Positions 1-8,036 of a DNA stretch of 64,000 bases are shown in pieces. The position numbers and the translations under genes were made by a program. Source of the stretch: Actinomadura rudentiformis (GTDB lineage: Bacteria > Actinomycetota > Actinomycetes > Streptosporangiales > Streptosporangiaceae). The stretch covers positions 558,001 through 622,000 of the forward strand of contig NZ_WBMT01000001.1 of the NCBI RefSeq assembly GCF_008923185.1, written 5' to 3'. Within the stretch, counting starts at the first letter, position 1. The number at the start of each line of letters is the position of its first letter. Under the pieces are notes generated by a model that saw only the letters and a list, made by a program, of their open reading frames with translations, was not told the origin of the DNA and searched no databases.

Positions 1-1
1 T

Positions 2-1357
2 CCGGCGATCCTGCTCAAGGCCGCCAAGCAGCTCGAACCACTCGACGTCGACCTGTCCCGCGACACCTATCTGCAGGCGCTGCAGGTGGCGATCGGGGTC
101 CTGCCCAGCTGGGACGGCATCACCGAGGTCGCGGCGGCCGCCCGTGAGGCGCCTCCCGCACCCGGCGTCCCCCGCGTCACGGATCTCGTCCTCGACGCCC
201 TGTCCCTCCTCTACACGCGGGACACTCTGACAGCCGAGCCGGCCCTGCGGCGTGCCGTGGACGCGGCCATGAGCGAGGAGATCGCCCCCGGCGAACAACT
301 CCGCTGGCTCTGGTTCCTCAACTTCTTCACCATGGCCCTGTGGGACGACGAGGCCTGCCGCGAACTGACCCGGCACTCCCTGCGCCTGGTCCGCGACTCT
401 GGCGCCTTCGCCCTGTTGCCCTTGGTGCTCAGCATGTCCACGATGATGCGGCTTTTCGAGGGGGACCTGGCTGAGGCCGAGACCCTGAATGAGGAGGCGA
501 AGGCGAACGCGGTCGCCGCCGACGTCTGGACCACCTCCGGAGCCATGGTCCAGAGGGGCGGCGACCTCGGCCTCGCGGCATGGCGGGGGGACGCGGAGGA
601 GGCCGAGCAACTCGCCGAGATCATCGCGAAGGAAGGAGCGGTCCGCGGGGAGGGGAGGACGCTGGAGATCAGCCACTGGGTCCGGTCCGTCCTCTACAAC
701 GGGCTCGGCCAGTACGAGAAGGCCTTGGAAGCCGTCCTGCAGGCCAGCGTGGACCACCGGGCGCCGAGCGGCTGCGGAGTCCTCTGGGCGCCCCTCGAAC
801 TCATCGAGGCCGCCGCGCGCACCGGCCGGCACGAACTGGCGTCCCGAACGCTGGAACGGCTCTCCCTGTCCACCCGGGCGGGCGGCATGGACTGGGGTCT
901 CGGCCTCGAGGCCCGCTGCCGGGCGCTGCTCAGCGAAGGCGAGGAGGCCGACCGCCTCCACCGCGAGGCGATCGACCGGCTCGGCCGTACCCGGATGCGC
1001 GTCGACCTCGCCCGCGCCCACCTGCTCTACGGCGAATGGCTCCGCCGCGAACGCCGCCGCGTCGAGGCCCGCGACAACCTCCGCACCGCCTTCGACCTGT
1101 TCACCGAGATCGGCATGAAGGCCTTCGCCGGCCGCGCCGCACGCGAGCTCCAGGCCACCGGGGAGACCGCCCGGAAGCGGAACGTCGAGACCACCGAGCA
1201 GCTCACCCCGCAGGAGGCGCAGATCGCCAGGCTGGCCCGCACCGGCCTGACCAACAAGGAGATCGCCGAACGCCTGTACGTCAGCCCCCGCACCGTCGAA
1301 TACCACCTGCGCAAGGTCTTCACGAAACTCGGCATCACCTCACGCCACCAGCTCTGA
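2..1357 (+). CDS. LuxR-family (LAL-type) transcriptional regulator, C-terminal part
   Basis: The reading frame is open from the left edge, so this is the last 451 residues of a larger protein. A GTG at 86 lies inside the conserved helical region and is unlikely to be the true start. The visible part is alpha-helical and repeat-rich, like the tetratricopeptide-type middle of LAL regulators, and ends in a LuxR HTH of about 55 residues: LTPQEAQIARLARTGLTNKE, then ERLYVSPRTVEYHL. The AAA ATPase domain expected at the N terminus lies outside the window. Such proteins activate transcription after binding ATP and an effector; the target is not visible. The 3' end overlaps the convergent XRE gene by 23 bases. 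Confidence 0.9.
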   Translation, partial: PAILLKAAKQLEPLDVDLSRDTYLQALQVAIGVLPSWDGITEVAAAAREAPPAPGVPRVTDLVLDALSLLYTRDTLTAEPALRRAVDAAMSEEIAPGEQLRWLWFLNFFTMALWDDEACRELTRHSLRLVRDSGAFALLPLVLSMSTMMRLFEGDLAEAETLNEEAKANAVAADVWTTSGAMVQRGGDLGLAAWRGDAEEAEQLAEIIAKEGAVRGEGRTLEISHWVRSVLYNGLGQYEKALEAVLQASVDHRAPSGCGVLWAPLELIEAAARTGRHELASRTLERLSLSTRAGGMDWGLGLEARCRALLSEGEEADRLHREAIDRLGRTRMRVDLARAHLLYGEWLRRERRRVEARDNLRTAFDLFTEIGMKAFAGRAARELQATGETARKRNVETTEQLTPQEAQIARLARTGLTNKEIAERLYVSPRTVEYHLRKVFTKLGITSRHQL

Positions 1358-1607
1358 AAGCCCCATCACGTCGCCGTGCGGCGGACGGTTCGATCAGGTC
1401 GTCCATCGCACAGTCGAGGATGTCCAGCAACGCCATCAGCGTGCGCAGGTTCAGCCGTTCCGGCTTGTCGACCACGAGCCGGTACACCTGGCTGGGCGAC
1501 AGGTCGACACCGCGAGCGGCCAGCAGGGGCCGCAGCTCCGTCGTGGAGAACATGCCGTGCTCCGCCATGACCTCGCGAAGACGCCACCTGTAGTCCAGAT
1601 CGGCCAT
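1335..1607 (-). CDS. Small XRE/Cro-type helix-turn-helix protein
   Basis: A 90-residue protein starting MADLDYRWRLREVMAEHG, followed by an HTH with the motif LSPSQVYRLV and the tail LMALLDILDCAMDDLIEP. This is a well-known small actinobacterial XRE family, which I recall often being found beside tyrosine or serine recombinases in mobile elements. No recombinase is present here, so it may be a left-over of an element. I chose the ATG at 1607 because homologues start at MADLDYRW; the frame runs 10 residues further upstream with arginine-rich sequence that looks non-coding. It converges on and overlaps the LuxR gene. Confidence 0.75.
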   Translation of the reverse strand: MADLDYRWRLREVMAEHGMFSTTELRPLLAARGVDLSPSQVYRLVVDKPERLNLRTLMALLDILDCAMDDLIEPSAARRRDGAFRAGGVR

Positions 1608-1741
1608 TGCCCGCCGGCCCCTTCCTCTTCTGCCCACACGGAGAGGTGCGGGCGCATGCGGACAGGGTCCACGTGCCGCGCCGCGTTCGCATCCGTGATG
1701 TCCCTAGTGGGACCCGGGGACGAGGTGAGCGACCGCGTCCG

Positions 1742-2452
1742 TCAGATCGCGTCGAGAATGGCGGCGGCGACGGCGTCGGGCTGGGACGACGCGATCGCGT
1801 GAGAGGCACCGGCGATCTCGCGGGTCCCTCGCGAGGAGGCTCGTTCGGCCATGAACCGCAGCGCGGCGACCGGGATGTTGAGATCGCTCTCCCCGAAGAC
1901 GAACCACGACGGTGTGGTGCGCCATGCGGCCTCGTTCACGCTCAGCTCGTCGGTCAGCGCCCGCTCGGTCACAGGCCGCTGGGTCGCGGCCATCAGGGCG
2001 GCCTCGCCGGCGTCCAGGTCGGCGCAGAACTGGTGATGGTACTTCTCCTCGGCGATGCGGAACTCGTTGCCACCGGAGGCGACCGGATAGGCGACCAGCG
2101 CGCCGCCCAGTGTGCTGCCTTCGAACTTGCCGGACAGGAGCAGCGCGCTCTCGCCGGGTTCCGGGGCGAAGGCGGCGACGTAGACCAGGGAACGGACGGC
2201 CGGGTTGCCGGCCGCCGCCTGGCTGATCACCATCCCGCCGTAGGAGTGGCCGACGAGGACGACCGGCCGGCCGATGCCGTTGATCACGTCGCGGACGTAC
2301 GCGGCGTCGTCCGCCAGGCTGCGCAGAGGGTTCGCCACGGCGACCGCGGGGAGTCCGCGGGCGCGCAGGCGCTGGATGACGCGGTTCCAGCTCGCCGATT
2401 CGGCGAAGGCACCGTGGACGAGGACGACGACGGGCTGTTCGGTGGTGCTCAT
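1742..2452 (-). CDS. Alpha/beta hydrolase
   Basis: 236 residues with the full alpha/beta hydrolase layout: oxyanion segment LVHGAFAESASW near residue 10, nucleophile elbow VLVGHSYGGM near residue 70, an acidic residue in FGESDLNIP and the catalytic histidine in IAGASHAIASS near the end. This resembles small cytosolic esterases or hydrolases of the EstC/salicylate-esterase-like group, but the substrate cannot be read from sequence. The start is the ATG at 2452, preceded by GAAAGGC. It is the third gene of a minus-strand set (SDR, ferritin/CDGSH, hydrolase), 82 bases after the second, so co-transcription is likely. Confidence 0.85.
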   Translation of the reverse strand: MSTTEQPVVVLVHGAFAESASWNRVIQRLRARGLPAVAVANPLRSLADDAAYVRDVINGIGRPVVLVGHSYGGMVISQAAAGNPAVRSLVYVAAFAPEPGESALLLSGKFEGSTLGGALVAYPVASGGNEFRIAEEKYHHQFCADLDAGEAALMAATQRPVTERALTDELSVNEAAWRTTPSWFVFGESDLNIPVAALRFMAERASSRGTREIAGASHAIASSQPDAVAAAILDAI

Positions 2453-2534
2453 CGGTGTGCCTTTCAGGTGTGCAGGGCGGCCAGATGCGGGCCGTCGGCG
2501 AACTCCTGCGCCGCAGGCTCCAGGATGGGCGTGC

Positions 2535-4358
2535 TCATGGTGTCCTTTCCTTCTCCGTGGTGATCCCGTCATCGACCGGGCCGGTTGCGAGGCCCGGCTC
2601 GTCTTCGCGGAAGTTGATCTTTCGGTGGGTTCCGTCGCACAGCGGTTTGCCGGACGAGTGGCCGCAGCGGCAGAGCGTCATCCGGTTGCGGGTCTCCAGC
2701 GGCTGGCCGTCCGCGCGCAGCACCGGCACGCCGCCGGTGACCCACAGCGCGCTGGCCAGGCCGTTCTCTTCCTCGAGGACCGAGATGGCCTGCGGGAGGT
2801 CGGGCTCGATCGGGTCGCCGCCACGTTCCAGGGCGTAGCTGTACGACCCGGAGGGGCAGTGGTCGATCCGTCCCATGACGTTGGAGCGCACGTCGCTGTC
2901 GCCGGTGTCGGCGAGCATGCCGGCGATCGGCCTGGTGCGTCCGATGCAGAAGGCCGCGTGGATGCACAGCTCGCCGACCCGCTGGGCTGAGATGCCCACC
3001 CCGTCGTGGACGTGCTGCAGTTCCTTGTACGGCCGGAGGTCGGCGGACTCGGTGCCGTCGAATCCGGCGACGGCGTGCGTACCGTCGCAGAACGGCTTCG
3101 TGCCCGACCGGCCGCAGCGGCACAGCGCGTAGGTGTCCTCGGTCGCCAGGGTGTCGCCGGTCTGCCAGGTCAGGGCATTGTCCTCCGCAGAGACGATCTT
3201 GCGTTTGCGCTTGAGCGGGACCCCTCCGTACACGAGGTAGGGGCCGTCGGGGAGCACGGCGATCCGGCGCCCATCGCCGGCGCTCCACCGGCGGAGCTCG
3301 GGCGGGACGTACTCGAAGGTGGGGCCGGCCGTCGTGCCGTCTTCGTCGGGCATCCGCATGAGGGCCTGAGCTTGCGCCTTGAGCCCGTACATGGTGCCGG
3401 TGGCGACCGCGAGCAACCTCGGGCTGCCGTTGAACGCCTGCTCGAGCAGATGCAGGACGGCGCAGTAGGAGTGGTTGAACTCTTCCTGGGCCGTGCGGAT
3501 CGCGCTGCCCGGAGCATGATCGGCGAGTCGCGGGTTGCGCCTCATCGGGCGGACGCCGGCGGGGTCCACGCGGATGGCCTCGCCCGTGGGCCCGGACTTC
3601 GGGGTGTCACCGCGCTGGTAGCGCCGTCCAGCCCTCAGCTCCTGGAAGCGGTAGAAGTGCGCGACCTCGTCACGACCAGGATGGTGGACGTCCCGGTCCC
3701 CGTCCCAGACCTCGCCACGGCTCAGGCCCTCGCCCTGCTCGACGATCTCCTCCAGCGCCTGCAGCGCCGACGCAAGGTCGTCGACCGCGATCAACCGGCC
3801 GGCGGTGTTCCGGAAGTGGCCGGCGTGCACCTGTCGAGCCGGATCGCCGCGGAAGACCGCCCGCTCGCCGAGCCGGTCGCACAGGTGGCGCAGTCCGTCC
3901 TCGATCGCGGCGTAGAACTGCCCGATCGTCTCGTAGCCGTCGCCCTCCGCCGGAGCGCCCGCCGGCGCCGGTCGTTCGAGCCGGAGGAACATGTCGAGTG
4001 CCTCCGCGCCGAACGGGAGCAGCGACAACTCCAGGGAGGGGTCACCGTGAGGCAGCCGCCGAGGATGCGGCGGCAACATCCGTGGCGTGTCCAGCCGCGG
4101 CCGCCCGCCGACGGCGTTGAGCAGGTTCGCGGCCAGCGCCAGGTGGATCATCTCTTCGACGAAGACACCGGCCACCACCTCAACGGCTTCGGGATTGCGT
4201 TCCGGAACGAGCGAATAGAGCGCGCACAGGTACGGCGGCAGGGTCGCGTGCTCCAGCTCGACCGCCCACTGCAGGTGCTCCCGGAGATCGTCGACCGTGG
4301 CGATCCGCGCCGGCGCGGCGGGCCCCTGGGCATGCTGCTGCTGAGCTGGGTGATTCAT
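2535..4358 (-). CDS. Ferritin-like (VioB/iminophenylpyruvate-dimer-synthase type) protein with CDGSH iron-sulfur domains
   Basis: 607 residues in three parts. Residues ~20-300 are a ferritin-like domain with metal-ligand patterns VEEMIHLALAANLL and EEFNHSYCAVL, as in the PF12902 group that includes VioB-type enzymes. Residues ~385-460 carry a CDGSH zinc-finger-like motif, CRCGRSGTKPFCDGTH. Next is a divergent 4Fe-4S segment (CIHAAFCIGR then a distal Cys in RIDHCPSG), and a second CDGSH motif, CRCGHSSGKPLCDGTH, lies near the C terminus. The layout suggests a metal/iron-sulfur oxidoreductase; the substrate is unknown. The start is the ATG at 4358. It lies 7 bases after the SDR gene, clearly an operon. 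Confidence 0.85.
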   Translation of the reverse strand: MNHPAQQQHAQGPAAPARIATVDDLREHLQWAVELEHATLPPYLCALYSLVPERNPEAVEVVAGVFVEEMIHLALAANLLNAVGGRPRLDTPRMLPPHPRRLPHGDPSLELSLLPFGAEALDMFLRLERPAPAGAPAEGDGYETIGQFYAAIEDGLRHLCDRLGERAVFRGDPARQVHAGHFRNTAGRLIAVDDLASALQALEEIVEQGEGLSRGEVWDGDRDVHHPGRDEVAHFYRFQELRAGRRYQRGDTPKSGPTGEAIRVDPAGVRPMRRNPRLADHAPGSAIRTAQEEFNHSYCAVLHLLEQAFNGSPRLLAVATGTMYGLKAQAQALMRMPDEDGTTAGPTFEYVPPELRRWSAGDGRRIAVLPDGPYLVYGGVPLKRKRKIVSAEDNALTWQTGDTLATEDTYALCRCGRSGTKPFCDGTHAVAGFDGTESADLRPYKELQHVHDGVGISAQRVGELCIHAAFCIGRTRPIAGMLADTGDSDVRSNVMGRIDHCPSGSYSYALERGGDPIEPDLPQAISVLEEENGLASALWVTGGVPVLRADGQPLETRNRMTLCRCGHSSGKPLCDGTHRKINFREDEPGLATGPVDDGITTEKERTP

Positions 4359-4365
4359 TGGTGTC

Positions 4366-5142
4366 TCACTTCGACTTTCGAAGAGGGCGCTGTTCGCCGG
4401 CGCCGCTCGCCAGCCAGTCGGCGTACTTGATCTCGCCGAGAATCGCGCCATCGCCCGGCACGAGGTTGCGCTCCTGCAGCTCGGCTCCGAAATAGTGCGC
4501 GTGCGGGTCGGTGACCACCTCGCGCGGGTCACCCCAGGCCGTCAGGGCGTCGCGGAAGAACTCGTCCATCCGGAACCGCTCGGGGCCGGCGATCTCGACC
4601 GGCCCGTTCAGCGGCGACCCCACCGCGGTCCTGCCGACCACCTGGGCGACCTCGTCGCCCGCGATGGGCTGGAACAGCACCGGAGGCATCCGCACCGTGT
4701 CGCCGTCCGTGGCTCCGTCGGCGATCCTCCGGGCGAACTCGAAGAACTGCGTCGCGTGCACGATCGAGAACGGGATCGACGAGTCCTTGATCAGCCTCTC
4801 CTGAGCGATCTTCGCCCGGAAGTAGCCGATGTCGGGCCGCCCCTCGGTCCCCACCACCGACAGCGCGACGTGGTGGTTCACCCCGGCCGCCTTCCCCGCG
4901 GCCAGCAGATTGCGCGTGGAGGTCTCGAAGAAGTCCAGCACCGCCGCGTCCTCGAAGGACGGGGAGTTGGACACGTCGATCACCACGGACGCGCCGGCCA
5001 GGACCTCGGCCAGTCCTTCCCCGGTGAGCGTGTTGACCCCGGTGTTTGGCGCCGCCGCCACCGCCTCGTGGCCGTGCTCGCCGAGCCCGGTCACGAGCTT
5101 CGACCCGATCAGGCCGGTACCGCCGATAACCACGATCTTCAT
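4366..5142 (-). CDS. NAD(P)-binding (atypical SDR/NmrA-like) protein
   Basis: 258 residues beginning MKIVVIGGTGLIGSKLV, a Rossmann fold with the GGTGLIG dinucleotide-binding loop. The body resembles atypical short-chain dehydrogenases of the NmrA/NAD-dependent epimerase group (segment HHVALSVVGTEGRPDIGYF, then KIAQERLIKDSSIPFSIVHA). It lacks a clear Tyr-x3-Lys catalytic pair in the classical spacing, so it may sense or bind the cofactor or act as a reductase of unknown substrate. The start is the ATG at 5142, where the glycine motif sits at residue 7. First gene of the minus-strand operon leading to the ferritin/CDGSH protein. Confidence 0.85.
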   Translation of the reverse strand: MKIVVIGGTGLIGSKLVTGLGEHGHEAVAAAPNTGVNTLTGEGLAEVLAGASVVIDVSNSPSFEDAAVLDFFETSTRNLLAAGKAAGVNHHVALSVVGTEGRPDIGYFRAKIAQERLIKDSSIPFSIVHATQFFEFARRIADGATDGDTVRMPPVLFQPIAGDEVAQVVGRTAVGSPLNGPVEIAGPERFRMDEFFRDALTAWGDPREVVTDPHAHYFGAELQERNLVPGDGAILGEIKYADWLASGAGEQRPLRKSK

Positions 5143-5291
5143 GACAGGCCTTCCTGTTCGCCGGGGCATCGGTGGCCGCCCGGTCGCCAGCTAAGACCGG
5201 ACACCCCTCAACTCTGTGACAGCCCCGACGAAAGCGGCCTGGAAAACCCTTTGTCCCCAACCAGCCCGATGAGCTTCCATGGAGTCACCGA

Positions 5292-5362
5292 TGGGGAATG
5301 GTGCAACGGCAGCACACCGCGCTCTGGACGCGGCGATTCAGGTTCGAATCCTGGTTCCTCAG
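5292..5362 (+). tRNA. tRNA-Gln (anticodon CUG), with a G3-U70 acceptor pair
   Basis: I can fold a full cloverleaf. The acceptor is TGGGGAA with TTCCTCA. The anticodon stem CCGCG/CGCGG holds the loop CTCTGGA with CUG at 5324-5326. The T loop is TTCGAAT. The third acceptor pair is G-U, and the discriminator is G. The CCA end is not encoded. First of three closely packed tRNA genes. Confidence 0.85.
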
Positions 5363-5366
5363 CGAT

Positions 5367-5438
5367 GGCCCTTTAGCTCAGGCGGAAGAGCGCTTGGTCG
5401 AAGCCCAGGAGGCCGAGGTTCGATTCCTCGAGGGGCCA
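5367..5438 (+). tRNA. tRNA-Phe-like (anticodon GAA) with C at position 33
   Basis: Acceptor GGCCCTT pairs with AGGGGCC with one G-U pair, the D stem is GCTC/GAGC, the anticodon stem CTTGG/CCAGG holds the loop TCGAAGC, and the T arm is CGAGG/CCTCG with the loop TTCGATT. The anticodon read at 5400-5402 is GAA (Phe). Position 33, nearly always U, is C. The gene may be divergent, degraded or mis-decoding, so function is uncertain. It starts 4 bases after the tRNA-Gln. Confidence 0.65.
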
Positions 5439-5442
5439 CTCC

Positions 5443-5516
5443 GCCTTCGTAGCTCAGCAGGCCAGAGCACCCCTCTCGTAAAGGGGAGGCCGCCGGTTCG
5501 ACCCCGGCCGAAGGCT
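5443..5516 (+). tRNA. tRNA-Thr (anticodon CGU)
   Basis: Perfect acceptor GCCTTCG/CGAAGGC, D stem GCTC/GAGC, anticodon stem CCCCT/AGGGG with loop CTCGTAA (CGU at 5477-5479), and T stem GCCGG/CCGGC with loop TTCGACC. The discriminator is T and CCA follows directly at 5517-5519, so the CCA end is encoded. Third gene of the array. Confidence 0.88.
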
Positions 5517-5632
5517 CCAGAACCCCCGCGCGGCTGTCCGCGTGTACCAGCGGAGTTGCTCTGGAAGGTCTCCGGGAGGCGCTCCGCGTCGCCATCGGCC
5601 CTACCGCGACGGAGTATCGGTCGTGTGGGGAG

Positions 5633-5668
5633 GGGGCCAAGGTCCCTACGGTTCGGGGACGTTCGCCT
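5633..5668. promoter_or_regulatory. Two DosR/DevR-like boxes upstream of the stress protein gene
   Basis: GGGGCCAAGGTCCC at 5633-5646 reads GGGACCTTGGCCCC on the other strand, very close to the dormancy-regulator box of mycobacteria (GGGAC-x4-GNCCC). A weaker copy, GGGGACGTTCGCCT, lies at 5655-5668. Both are about 85-115 bases before the GTG start at 5751. A third box with the same core lies at 8037. Function is inferred from similarity only. Confidence 0.5.
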
Positions 5669-5750
5669 GGTGATCGGTGAGTGGGCGGCATGGAGGCTGG
5701 AGGCACAGCCCCGGTGAGCCGCAGGACGCCGGACGACTCAGGGACGGAAC

Positions 5751-6605
5751 GTGACTGAACCGATCATTGTCGGCGCCGACGGTTCGCGGCATGCCGATCG
5801 CGCGGTCGAGTGGGCCGCGGACGAGGCCGCTCGCCGCAACCGTTCTTTGCACATCGTGCACACCGTGGCGCGCAGGCCGTATGACATCCCGCTGTATCCG
5901 CCGCGGGACGAGCGTGAGGCGGAGGCTCGGGCGGGACAGCAGGTCATCGACGCTGCGGAGAAACTCGCCGGTGCCAGGCAGCCCGGTGTGCACGTGACCT
6001 CCGAAGTGGTCGCTGCCGGGACCGTGCCGGTGCTGTGTGATCGTTCCGCGCGGGCGTTCGAGACCGTGGTCGGGCACCGCGGGCTGGGTGGTTTCGCGAG
6101 CCTCCTGCTCGGCTCGGTCGGGCTGCGGATGGCCGAACGGGCGGCTGGGCCGGTGGTGATCGTCCGCGGTGAGACCGGCCGTTCGGAGGTCGCGGTCGGC
6201 ATTGGTGATGCCGGCGACTCAGCGGCCCTGGAGTACGCGTTCGAGGCGGCCTCGCTGCGGGGAGCCAGGCTCCGGGTCGTTCGTGCCTACCAGATTCCCG
6301 ACCGGCTGCAACGGAGCGGTGAGCCCATCAGTCTGCGCGAGCTGGAGGAAAGCGTGCGGTGGCAGGTCATCGAGGCTCACGCTCCATGGCGCAGGCGCTT
6401 TCCCGACGTCGACGTCGTCGAGGAGATCATCCGGGACCATCCGGTGGCGGCGTTGGCGGAGGTCTCACGGCAGGTGGGTCTCCTCGTCGTCGGCAGTCAC
6501 GCCGGCCTGCACGCCCCTCGGCTCGGCTCCGTGAGCCACGGCATCGTGCATCACAGCCACTGCCCCGTCGCCGTCGCCCGCGCGCCGCGTTCAACCGACC
6601 GCTGA
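5751..6605 (+). CDS. Universal stress protein, tandem UspA domains
   Basis: 284 residues with two Usp domains. The first starts IIVGADGSRHADRAVEWAAD and has the nucleotide-binding loop GHRGLGGFASLLLGSVG. The second, from residue ~148, ends GSHAGLHAPRLGSVSHGIVH. These G-x2-G-x9-G(S/T) loops indicate ATP-binding Usp proteins, typical of oxygen-limitation and dormancy responses in actinobacteria. The start is GTG at 5751 after GGGACGGAAC. DosR-like boxes lie upstream, and a paralogue follows after 20 bases, so the two are likely co-transcribed. Confidence 0.93.
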   Translation: MTEPIIVGADGSRHADRAVEWAADEAARRNRSLHIVHTVARRPYDIPLYPPRDEREAEARAGQQVIDAAEKLAGARQPGVHVTSEVVAAGTVPVLCDRSARAFETVVGHRGLGGFASLLLGSVGLRMAERAAGPVVIVRGETGRSEVAVGIGDAGDSAALEYAFEAASLRGARLRVVRAYQIPDRLQRSGEPISLRELEESVRWQVIEAHAPWRRRFPDVDVVEEIIRDHPVAALAEVSRQVGLLVVGSHAGLHAPRLGSVSHGIVHHSHCPVAVARAPRSTDR

Positions 6606-6625
6606 CCCGAGAGGAACCAGATCAC

Positions 6626-7489
6626 ATGACCGCCCCGATCGTCGTCGGCACCGACGGCTCAACCTGCGCCGACCGCGCCGTCGAATGGGCCTGCGACGAG
6701 GCCGCGCTCCGCGACAGGCCCCTGCACATCGTGCACGCTGTCGAGCCCGCGCCCTACAGCTATCCCTTGCTCGTCGCGCCCGAGATGGGCAAGTCCCTGG
6801 CGGAGGCCGGGCAGAGAATCCTCACTGCGGCGGAGAAGACGGCCAATGCCCGGCAGGCGGGCATTGCCGTGACCACCGAACTGGTCGCGAACACCACGGG
6901 CCCCGCACTGGTCGACCAATCCGCGCGAGCGTTCGAACTCGTCCTCGGCCACCGTGGCTTGGGCGGCTTCAAGAGCCTGCTGCTCGGCTCAGTGGGGTTG
7001 TGGATGGCCGGCCACGCGGATGGACCGGTCGTGGTCGTACGGGGTGACGCGGTACCGGAGGCCGGCGAGATCGTTGTTGGTCTCGGCTTCGCCGAGGATC
7101 CAGCGGAGGTGCTCGGCTATGCGTTCGAGGTCGCGTCTCTGCGCGGAGCGACCCTCCGCATCGTGCACGCCTGGCAGGAGCCAGCCATCCTCGTGGCCAC
7201 CGGCTACTCGCTCGACTTCGACAAGGTGGCTGAAGAGGTTCGTGAACGGTCGGCACGAGCCCAGGCGCCCTGGCGCGAGCGATACCCCGACGTCCAAGTG
7301 ATCGAAGACATCGTCCAGGGGCATCCGGTTACGGCCCTGTGCGAGGCGTCCCGCCGTGCCGCCCTGGTCGTGGTCGGCACCCATGATCACAAGTGGTTCG
7401 AAGTGCCTCGGCTCGGATCGGTGAGCCACGGTGTCCTCCACCACGCCCACTGCCCAGTCGCCGTAGCCCGCAGCCACGAGCAGGCCTGA
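6626..7489 (+). CDS. Universal stress protein, tandem UspA domains (paralogue)
   Basis: 287 residues, a close relative of the preceding gene. Domain 1 begins PIVVGTDGSTCADRAVEWAC and carries GHRGLGGFKSLLLGSVG. Domain 2 has VVVGTHDHKWFEVPRLGSVS. Both nucleotide-binding loops look intact. The ATG at 6626 follows GAGGAACC at ideal spacing; an in-frame extension upstream overlaps the first gene and is rejected. It likely forms one transcript with the first Usp gene, and the pair probably arose by tandem duplication. A third, decayed copy lies at 8144. Confidence 0.93.
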   Translation: MTAPIVVGTDGSTCADRAVEWACDEAALRDRPLHIVHAVEPAPYSYPLLVAPEMGKSLAEAGQRILTAAEKTANARQAGIAVTTELVANTTGPALVDQSARAFELVLGHRGLGGFKSLLLGSVGLWMAGHADGPVVVVRGDAVPEAGEIVVGLGFAEDPAEVLGYAFEVASLRGATLRIVHAWQEPAILVATGYSLDFDKVAEEVRERSARAQAPWRERYPDVQVIEDIVQGHPVTALCEASRRAALVVVGTHDHKWFEVPRLGSVSHGVLHHAHCPVAVARSHEQA

Positions 7490-7698
7490 CTCGCCGGGGG
7501 AACAGGATCTCAGCGCCATGTCCGCCGCCCTTGGGCGGCTCCCTGATGCATGACCCCGGTGGGCTCGTCTCCAATCAGTGCGGACGGTGCTGGGAGAGGC
7601 GCGATCGGGACCAGGCAATCGGACATGGTGTGCCGTACGGGGCGCACAGTGGAACGTGTGGAGGGTGGCGCCGCCGTAGGTGGTCCTCCGTCTGTCGG

Positions 7699-7995
7699 TC
7701 AGGTAAGGGCGGCGGAGTGGTCGGGGACGTAGGTGTGCATGTCGCGCGGTGAGCGTCCGTAGCCTCGCGGTGGCGGGCGGTCCGGGAAGCGGATCGGCTC
7801 GTGTTCGACGGCCTGGTAGGGGATGGCGGACAGGAGGTGGGCGATCATGTTGATCCGCGCCCGTCGCTTGTCCTCGCTCTCGACGACGTGCCACGGCGCC
7901 TCGGGAATGTCAGTGTGCAGCATCATTTCGTCCCTAGCGCGGGAGTAGTCCTCCCCGGTGGTGATCGACTCAAGGTCGATCTCTGAGAAGCCCAA
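7699..7995 (-). pseudogene. C-terminal fragment of polyphosphate kinase 2 (PPK2)
   Basis: A 98-codon open frame whose sequence matches the PPK2 C terminus: DYSRARDEMMLHTDIPEAPW, VVESEDKRRARINMIAHLLS, and the tail RDMHTYVPDH. PPK2 proteins are ~260-300 residues, and the Walker A and lid regions are absent here, so only about the last third remains. The first residues (MGFSEIDLES) still look like PPK2 (the normal text is close to DLES), so truncation occurred near 7995. PPK2 genes commonly travel with universal stress proteins in dormancy regulons, which fits the neighbours. Confidence 0.8.
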
Positions 7996-8036
7996 AATGA
8001 CCCTCCGTGCAGGCAGAGCAGTATCCCTCGGCCGGT

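Noticed and set aside
5298..5717. Open frames running through the tRNA array
   Set aside because: The tRNAs fold well, and these frames lack start signals and domains.
7490..7698. Possible small gene between the second Usp and the PPK2 fragment
   Set aside because: No ribosome binding site, domain or consistent codon pattern; probably eroded spacer.
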